A stretch of DNA of 64,000 nucleotides. It comes from Marinomonas sp. UCMA 3892 (GTDB lineage Bacteria > Pseudomonadota > Gammaproteobacteria > Pseudomonadales > Marinomonadaceae). The position numbers and the translations under genes were made by a program. The notes under the pieces are model-generated. The model made no database searches. It was given only the letters and a program-made list of their open reading frames with translations, and had not been told where the DNA came from. Shown here piece after piece: positions 57,934-64,000 of the stretch (its first letter is position 1; every line of letters starts with the position of its first letter). The stretch spans positions 62,001 to 126,000 of the forward strand of contig NZ_PTXN01000007.1 of NCBI RefSeq assembly GCF_012726345.1, given 5' to 3'.

Positions 57934-59145
57934 TTACTTTAGATTTAAACGTTTTGCGTTTAAAAGTTTCGCTGTTAAAACTTTTTCGAGTGAATCGCAT
58001 AATAACACTAAATCTTCATCAGAGTGGGCGGCACTTAAGGTAATTCTTAAACGAGCACTGCCTGCTGGCACGGTAGGAGGACGAATTGCTGTACACCAGA
58101 TTCCAAGCGTTTTTAATTGCTCACTAATTTCAATCGCCGCTTTACTATCACCAATGACAATCGGCTGAATAGCGGTATTTGAAGGCATCAATGCAACCGG
58201 AAGCATCTGAACTCTTTGACGAAAATACGTAATATGCCGAGCCAGTCTATCTCGCCTTTCCTGACCTTCTGCAGACTGAATGAGCTGCAACGAAGCCAAA
58301 GTAGCTCCTGCAATCGCTGGAGACATAGCCGTGGTATACACATAAGGCCGAGCAAATTGAGTGAGATAATCCGCATAATCATTAGATGTCGCCACAAATG
58401 CTCCAGCGGTTCCAAACGCCTTACCTAATGTACCAACCAAGATAGGCAAACTTGTTGCGTCCAGTCCCTCTAGCGCCAAACAACCTCTACCGTTTTCACC
58501 AAGACACCCCAATCCATGAGCATCATCCACCATGAACATCCAATCATGTTGATTAGCCAACTGAGACAATTCCGTCAAAGGCGCAATATCACCATCCATA
58601 CTAAAAACCCCATCGGTGATCAACAAACCACCCGATGCGGACCTAGCAATCAACTTTTGCGCACTTGCCACGTCACCATGCAAATAACGGCGTAATGGTG
58701 CTTGTGCCAACAAAGCGCCATCTATTAAAGACGCATGATTAAGTTTGTCTTGTACTATGGGGCGATTTTTATCCGCGAGCGCCGAAATCACACCAAGGTT
58801 TGCCATATACCCAGTACTAAATAGCATAACTCGCTCATAACCGAGCCAATCAGCCAAAGCTTCTTCCAACGCTTGATGGGGAGCCAAATGACCACATACC
58901 AAGTGAGACGAACCACCACCAACACCATAAGCTTGAGCCGTATCATTCAGCGCTTTAATTAGCTTCGGATGATTCGCCAAACCTAGATAATCATTTGAAC
59001 AAAACGCCGTATAATCTTGAGAATGTATTTGAGTATGCGGTATTTGAGGGCTATCTAGCGTAATGGTACGACGCATTAAGTCCTGCTGGCGACGCTCTTC
59101 AAGCGCGGCCAATACCCAATCCGGCGTATTAGACGCTAGCTTCAT
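57934..59145 (-). CDS. bioF: 8-amino-7-oxononanoate synthase BioF
   Basis: PLP enzyme condensing pimeloyl-ACP with L-alanine. [25 protein letters not shown], and [13 protein letters not shown]; the PLP lysine is in [14 protein letters not shown] start at ATG 59145 ([18 protein letters not shown]), which overlaps bioB by 17 bp; the frame opens at 59187. About 403 aa. Confidence 0.95.
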
Positions 59146-60223
59146 AAAACAACTTAGACTCTTCTTGCTTGACGACTTGGGCAGCAATAGCTTCAGCTAC
59201 TGCCGCATCTGAATGCTCTTCACGCTTCTCTGGGTTGATCCCCAGATTAGCAAACAACGCCATGTCTTTATCGGCTTCTGGGTTGCCAGTAGTAAGCAGC
59301 TTTTCACCGTAGAAAATAGAGTTTGCACCCGCCATAAAACACAAAGCTTGAGTTTGCTCATTCATGCCTTGGCGACCAGCAGACAATCGAACATGCGATT
59401 TAGGCATCAGAATACGCGCTACTGCAATCGTACGAATAAATTCAAACGTATCTAGATCATCGACGTTTTCTAGCGGTGTCCCTTCAACTTTAACCAACAT
59501 ATTGATTGGCACACTTTCCGGATGCGGTGTCATTTGAGAAAGTTGACGCAACAGACCTACGCGGTCTTTTTGTTCTTCTCCCATGCCCATAATGCCGCCA
59601 CAGCAAAGTTTGATACCTGAATCACGAACACGAGACAGCGTATCCAAGCGATCTTGATAAGTACGAGTGGTAATAATGCTGTCGTAGAATTCAGCAGAGG
59701 TATCTAGGTTGTGGTTGTAATAATCCAAACCTACTTCTGATAAGCGCTTCGCCTGATCGTCATTTAAAGATCCTAGCGTCACACAAGATTCTAAGCCTAA
59801 AGACTTAACACCCTTAATCATTTCAAGCACATAAGGAAAATCTTTCTCGGAAGGATGCTTCCATGCCGCCCCCATACAAAAACGGCTCGCACCTTTTTCT
59901 TTTGCCAAAGCCGCTTCTTCAAGCACCTTTTGCACTTCCATCAACTTTTCTTTTTCGAGTTCGGTATTGTAATGACCACTTTGCGGACAGTACTTACAAT
60001 CTTCTGGACAAGCGCCAGTTTTAATCGATAAAAGCGTACTAACTTGCACTTCATTCGGTGCAAAGTTTTCTCTATGAACTGTCTGAGCTCGAAACATCAA
60101 ATCCATAAAGGGTAAATCAAACAATGCTTTTATTTCAGCATGAGTCCAGTCAAAACGCGGTGCGCTTATATTGTTTATGGACATATTCGCTGCAGACGTA
60201 TTTGTAGACATACTTAAAGACAT
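59129..60223 (-). CDS. bioB: Biotin synthase BioB
   Basis: Radical SAM enzyme inserting sulfur into dethiobiotin. The 4Fe-4S ligands are in [18 protein letters not shown] (Cys72, 76, 79). [19 protein letters not shown] and [11 protein letters not shown] are BioB-typical. It is 364 aa. AGGA precedes ATG 60223. It is the first gene of the operon, divergent from comF, under the operator/promoter at 60257-60309. Confidence 0.97.
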
Positions 60224-60256
60224 AGTATCCTCGATCCAGAAAAATTAATGGAGCAA

Positions 60257-60284
60257 TACTAATGGACTGGAAAAAACTGTCAAC
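60257..60284 (-). promoter_or_regulatory. Sigma-70 promoter of the bioBFHCD operon
   Basis: On the minus strand, a perfect TTGACA (60279-60284) and TAGTAT (60257-60262) are spaced by 16 bp, placing the transcript start near 60249 and giving a leader of about 26 nt before bioB. The minus-10 touches the comF start codon and the minus-35 lies within the BirA-like operator. Confidence 0.65.
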
Positions 60285-61014
60285 AAGAAAAATATCAAAG
60301 GTTTACAAGAGGTTGTTTTTAAATCAGTGCTATATCTGCAATATAAAATGCCAGAGCTCACTTTGCCACCCATGCCATAAAGGATTTCCAGCCAACCTAA
60401 AGCACTGCCAGCACTGCAAACGCCCAACCAATAGAAACCATGTTTCATGCGGCCAATGCCAAACCAACCCTCCACCTTATCGAACATGTATTGCTCCTTA
60501 TCGATTCGAAGGAATCATAAAAACCTTGATACACAGCATCAAATTCAATCAAGGAACCCACTACATACGGCCACTCATGTATCGATTAAGCAAACACCTC
60601 ATCGAATCATATTCACCGGAGAACTGGCCAGAACAAATAGTTTATGTACCAAGTCATCCAAGCCGAATCAAGGAGCGAGGATTTTGTCAAACAAGGGCCA
60701 TGACCATTCAACTAAGGAAAAACCTCAAAGAAATTCTGGATGAAAAATGCCCTGCCCTTCCTAAACATAACCCACTCAAAAAAATCAAAAACACCCAAGC
60801 TCAGCACTCATTAAGCCGAAAAGAGCGACTAAAAAGCCCTCGAAGTAGCTATCAGCTTGATGGACCTATAGCCAAGCATGTCGCCTTATTTGACGATGTA
60901 ATGACCACAGGAAGTACAATAGAAAATTGCACTAAATTGCTATTAAAAGCAGGCGCAGAACGAGTTGATATCTGGGTCATTGCCCGAACACCGGATAAAG
61001 AACACCAATCATAA
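60262..61014 (+). CDS. comF: ComF family phosphoribosyltransferase-like protein
   Basis: A 250-aa ComF/GntX protein with an N-terminal cysteine-rich zinc region (CYICNIKCQSSLCHPC; CQHCKRPTNRNHVSCGQC) and a C-terminal phosphoribosyltransferase fold with the PRPP motif VALFDDVMTTGSTIENC. In naturally competent bacteria ComF helps DNA uptake; elsewhere the role is unclear. ATG 60262 has GGAG upstream. It is divergent from bioB, and its 5' end contains the BirA-like operator. Confidence 0.88.
   Translation: MDWKKLSTRKISKVYKRLFLNQCYICNIKCQSSLCHPCHKGFPANLKHCQHCKRPTNRNHVSCGQCQTNPPPYRTCIAPYRFEGIIKTLIHSIKFNQGTHYIRPLMYRLSKHLIESYSPENWPEQIVYVPSHPSRIKERGFCQTRAMTIQLRKNLKEILDEKCPALPKHNPLKKIKNTQAQHSLSRKERLKSPRSSYQLDGPIAKHVALFDDVMTTGSTIENCTKLLLKAGAERVDIWVIARTPDKEHQS
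60278..60309. promoter_or_regulatory. BirA-type biotin operator
   Basis: CTGTCAACA (60278-60286), 14 bases, then GGTTTACAA (60301-60309). The second half-site matches the known BirA operator TTGTAAACC-N14/15-GGTTTACAA exactly; the first matches at six of nine positions, and the spacing fits. It lies within codons 6-16 of comF and covers the bioB minus-35, so BirA-biotinyl-AMP binding would shut bioB off. Confidence 0.75.
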
Positions 61015-61085
61015 GCAAAGATATCAGCCTAGCCACAGAAGACAGCTTTGTTTACTATGCCCCCAACAAAGCAATGGTGAACATC

Positions 61086-62393
61086 ATGAAAACAGATCAA
61101 GAATATCTAGACTTAGACAAGCAACTTCTGTGGCACCCATACACCTCGATGAGCAAACCCAGCCCGCATTTTCTGGTCGAAAAAGCTTCGGGCTGCGAAA
61201 TAACCTTAAACGACGGACGCACACTGATCGATGGCATGTCTTCTTGGTGGAGTGTTATTCACGGCTACAATCACCCAACCATGAATAACGCAATCCAGAC
61301 GCAATTATCACAGTTTTCTCACGTCATGTTTGGTGGCCTAACCCATAAACCTGCTATCGAACTCGCAGAAAAACTTATCGCCATTACACCTAAGAACTTA
61401 CAGCGCGTCTTCTTCTCAGATTCTGGCTCAGTTTCTGTTGAAGTAGCATTAAAAATGGCCATTCAATATTGGAACACTCAAGGCAAACCTAGTAAGCAGT
61501 TTTTTGCCACCCCTAAAAGCGGCTACCATGGTGATACATTCGCTGCTATGTCAGTGTGCGATCCTGAAAATGGTATGCACAATTTATTTACTGGGGCGTT
61601 GACACAACAATTCTTTATCTCGCCACCACCAACTGGCCTCAGCGAACCAATAAAAGCCGAATACCTAGACGAAATTCGTAAGACATTTGAAGAGAATCAC
61701 CAACGCATAGCAGGTTTTATTATCGAGCCAGTTGTACAAAATGCTGGCGGCATGCGCTTTTATAATCCAGATTACTTAAATCACATCCGAGCACTGTGTG
61801 ACGAATTCGAGATCTTGTTAATTTTCGATGAAATTGCTACAGGGTTTGGCCGCACAGGCAAGCTTTTCGCGACAGATCATACCAATATCTGTCCAGATAT
61901 AATGTGCGTTGGCAAAGCGTTAACAGGTGGCTATATGACGCTGGCTGCTACTTTAACAAACGATAAGGTGGCGCTTGGTATCAGTGACAATGGTGGTGTA
62001 TTCATGCATGGGCCAACCTTCATGGGTAACCCTCTCGCCTGCTCCGCTGCCAACGCCAGCTTATCCATTCTAAGCGAATACAATATTCCAGAAAAAATAT
62101 CTCAGCTAGAAACATGGATGAAGAAAGCGCTGGAGCCATGTGAACAACTCGAACAAGTACAAGAAGTCCGCTGCCTTGGCGGCATTGGTGTTGTAGAATT
62201 AAAAAATGCGGTCAACTTACATGAAATTCAACCTAAGTTCGTTGAATTAGGCGTTTGGGTGAGACCTTTCGGCAAGCTTATTTACTTGATGCCCCCTTAT
62301 GTTATTAGCCAACAACAGGTGCAAGCATTGGCTAAAGCCATCTACCAAGTCGTAAGTGAAGAGCCTTGTTACCCCACCAGATCAGAAGGTTAA
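61086..62393 (+). CDS. bioA: Adenosylmethionine-8-amino-7-oxononanoate aminotransferase BioA
   Basis: PLP aminotransferase converting KAPA to DAPA with SAM as amino donor. LLWHPYTSMSKP, DGMSSWWSVIHGYNHP, IFDEIATGFGRTGKLFA and the PLP lysine in CVGKALTGGYM. I prefer ATG 61086 (MKTDQEYLDLDKQLL, GGTGA just upstream); ATG 61074 is in frame and possible. 435 aa. It is downstream of comF, separate from the bioBFHCD operon. Confidence 0.95.
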   Translation: MKTDQEYLDLDKQLLWHPYTSMSKPSPHFLVEKASGCEITLNDGRTLIDGMSSWWSVIHGYNHPTMNNAIQTQLSQFSHVMFGGLTHKPAIELAEKLIAITPKNLQRVFFSDSGSVSVEVALKMAIQYWNTQGKPSKQFFATPKSGYHGDTFAAMSVCDPENGMHNLFTGALTQQFFISPPPTGLSEPIKAEYLDEIRKTFEENHQRIAGFIIEPVVQNAGGMRFYNPDYLNHIRALCDEFEILLIFDEIATGFGRTGKLFATDHTNICPDIMCVGKALTGGYMTLAATLTNDKVALGISDNGGVFMHGPTFMGNPLACSAANASLSILSEYNIPEKISQLETWMKKALEPCEQLEQVQEVRCLGGIGVVELKNAVNLHEIQPKFVELGVWVRPFGKLIYLMPPYVISQQQVQALAKAIYQVVSEEPCYPTRSEG

Positions 62394-62401
62394 TCATGAA
62401 T

Positions 62402-62618
62402 TGTAGGTCGGTCTTTAGACCGTCAAAAGCCCGATCACACCAACCCACAACCAACCACATGTAGGTCGGCCTTTAGGCCGTCAAAAGCCCGATCACACCA
62501 ACCCACAACCAACCACATGTAGGTCGACCTTTAGGCCGTCAAAAGCCTAGTTAAACCAAAACCCTTGACGCGCTAAATCACGACCTACAACAAACCTGAC
62601 ACACTAAAGCGCGACCTA
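62402..62618. repeat. REP-like cluster: three direct 58-bp units and two inverted degenerate copies
   Basis: TGTAGGTCG begins units at 62402, 62460 and 62518, a 58-bp period. Each starts with a palindrome of the form GTCGGYC-TTTA-GRCCGTC. The first copy has T-A where the second has C-G at the same paired position, a compensatory change. Two copies in opposite orientation follow (62566-62589 and 62597-62618, ending CGACCTA). It fills the 246-bp gap between bioA and the receptor gene; no RAYT transposase is in the window. Confidence 0.85.
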
Positions 62619-62639
62619 AAAAATCATTTTATTAATGCA

Positions 62640-64000
62640 TTACTGCTTCATACGCTCCGCAAGATTGCCTTGCTCATAAGCTTCTTCTTCAATATGACTA
62701 ATATTAACGACTATATTTTCTGCGCGCTCAATACTATTAATACTTAATGAGTCGACATCTTGCATCTTCTCATTTAGATCTCTAGCTACACTAGCCTGCT
62801 CTTCAGAAGATACATTGATCTGTGCCGTCATCTCTACAACACGTTTTATAGCCGCTTCTATATCACCCATTTTCTGAGCTACTTTATTAACACTATCAAC
62901 ACCTTCCTGCGCGACCGCTGTGCCCTTATCGATAGTATTTGTCACATCTAGAGTGTTTTTCTTCAGCTCTTCGGTCATATTATGAATACTCTGCGTGGCA
63001 TTCTGAGTACGAATTGCTAATGCTCGAACTTCATCCGCAACCACCGCAAACCCACGCCCAGCTTCACCCGCACGAGCAGACTCAATGGCCGCATTCAACG
63101 CCAACAGATTTGTTTGCTCAGCAATACCACTAATAGAATTAACCACTTCGTTAATGCTATCACTGCGTTCAGCTAATATAGCGACAACTTTTTTAGCATC
63201 CGAAATATCTTGATAAACTTGACGCATAGTTTCACCCGTTTGCTGAGCCAACAAACGACTCTCACGAGATAATCCACCAACAGACTCTGTTGCCTCAACC
63301 GCCACATGAACATGTTCTGCCACATGAGTTACGCTAGACAAAAGTTGAGAACTAGCAGCAACGACTTCCTGGAAGGTATTTCGTTGTTTATTGAAAGTAA
63401 CCAAATTCGTTGTCACACTGGCTTTCGCATCCGATGCCCTTTGGCGAAGCTGTTGAGCTCCCTCTTTAAGGCGATAACGAAAAGTATTACCAGCCGCTTC
63501 TTGATGAATTTTTGCAAACTTGATCGCGGCTTTGGTTCCAACCGTTTTACAGTATAAATACTGACCTATTGGGTTATGCGACTCAGTCGATAAACCAGTG
63601 ACAACAGACCGCAAAGACTGAGCCTGAAAATAGGTCAACCACATCCCAAACAAAGCCAAAATAGACCCAGCGGCTTGCAAGGCCAATACACTAGACAATA
63701 AACTAATAATGCCTAACAAAATAAAGCTGAACATTAAAGGCCAAGCAGCATTACTTAAATGCGCAAATATCTTGGTCGTTATTGGTAACAAACCTTTTCC
63801 CGCATTAATACGATCATAAATAGACTGAGCATGTTGAATTTCATCTCGCGTTGCTTTGCGACGCACAGATTCATAACCAATCACTTTACTGCCATCTAAT
63901 AGGGGACTTACATGAGCACTTACCCAGTAATGATCTCCATTTTCACTGCGATTTTTTACCAACCCCATCCAACTTTTACCCTGTTTGAGATTGGCCCACA
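62640..64000 (-). CDS. Aer-type PAS chemoreceptor, N-terminus cut by window edge
   Basis: The frame is open through the right edge, so the start lies outside. Visible order: end of a PAS domain ([20 protein letters not shown]), two close membrane helices (about 75-115 residues from the first visible Met), a linker, and the cytoplasmic signalling domain with tip [20 protein letters not shown] then [23 protein letters not shown] domain of this kind plus central membrane anchor is the Aer/aerotaxis layout. It probably signals through the CheA/CheW of this window. Confidence 0.9.
   Translation of the reverse strand, partial: WANLKQGKSWMGLVKNRSENGDHYWVSAHVSPLLDGSKVIGYESVRRKATRDEIQHAQSIYDRINAGKGLLPITTKIFAHLSNAAWPLMFSFILLGIISLLSSVLALQAAGSILALFGMWLTYFQAQSLRSVVTGLSTESHNPIGQYLYCKTVGTKAAIKFAKIHQEAAGNTFRYRLKEGAQQLRQRASDAKASVTTNLVTFNKQRNTFQEVVAASSQLLSSVTHVAEHVHVAVEATESVGGLSRESRLLAQQTGETMRQVYQDISDAKKVVAILAERSDSINEVVNSISGIAEQTNLLALNAAIESARAGEAGRGFAVVADEVRALAIRTQNATQSIHNMTEELKKNTLDVTNTIDKGTAVAQEGVDSVNKVAQKMGDIEAAIKRVVEMTAQINVSSEEQASVARDLNEKMQDVDSLSINSIERAENIVVNISHIEEEAYEQGNLAERMKQ

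Noticed and set aside
62402..62618. Direct repeats that look like a short CRISPR array
   Set aside because: The units are palindromic REP-type with identical, not unique, spacers, and two copies are inverted; there are no cas genes.

Overview
The window reads as a chromosomal core segment of a marine gammaproteobacterium of moderate GC content, most likely Oceanospirillaceae and close to Marinomonas. This is an inference from gene order (ccm operon next to the che/fli/flh cluster, biotin operon next to fleQSR) and from protein flavour; no 16S gene is present to confirm it. Coding density is high. I saw no tRNA, rRNA, prophage, insertion sequence or CRISPR array. The largest gene-free stretch is about 250 bp and holds a REP-like repeat cluster.

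Layout. (1) 1-10.6 kb holds housekeeping genes: a DUF1499 protein (cut by the left edge), rluB, yciO, rnm, yciB, a yciI-type gene, a SelW-like Rdx gene, ppiA overlapping mnmC, an unknown 109-aa gene, cysE, yheU and ligA. (2) 10.6-18.5 kb holds zipA and the complete cytochrome c maturation operon ccmABCDEFGHI on the minus strand, including the short ccmD. (3) 18.6-20.5 kb holds a plus-strand pair, a FliK-like protein and an orphan FlhB C-terminal-like protein, behind a good FliA (sigma-28) promoter. (4) 20.5-31.4 kb is the chemotaxis block in minus-strand order flhF-fliA-cheY-cheZ-cheA-cheB-motC-motD-parC-parP-cheW-DUF2802. (5) 31.5-52.5 kb is the flagellar block: fliE-F-G-H-I-J, two unrecognised genes of 625 and 632 aa, a STAS antagonist (hsbA-like), an HsbR-like regulator, fliK, fliLMNOPQR, flhB and flhA. 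(6) 52.5-55.5 kb is a fleQ-fleS-fleR operon in which FleQ is only 156 aa. (7) 55.6-62.4 kb is the biotin operon bioB-F-H-C-D, divergent from comF-bioA. (8) The right edge holds a REP cluster and a truncated Aer-type chemoreceptor.

The most interesting feature is apparent rewiring of flagellar control. FleQ keeps its N-terminal domain and Fis-type HTH but has no AAA+ domain. FlhG/FleN, which in Pseudomonas acts on that AAA+ domain, is missing from its usual place between flhF and fliA. HptB, which normally sits between hsbR and fliK, is also missing. Two large proteins stand upstream of hsbA instead: a membrane receptor-like protein without the chemoreceptor tip, and a protein that looks like a decayed CheA/ChpA ending in a CheW-like region. 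In addition, the CheA linker carries four copies of a motif resembling the CheY-binding motif of FliM and the CheZ tail. A BirA-type operator with an embedded bioB promoter lies inside the start of comF, and a sigma-54 promoter lies just before fliK.
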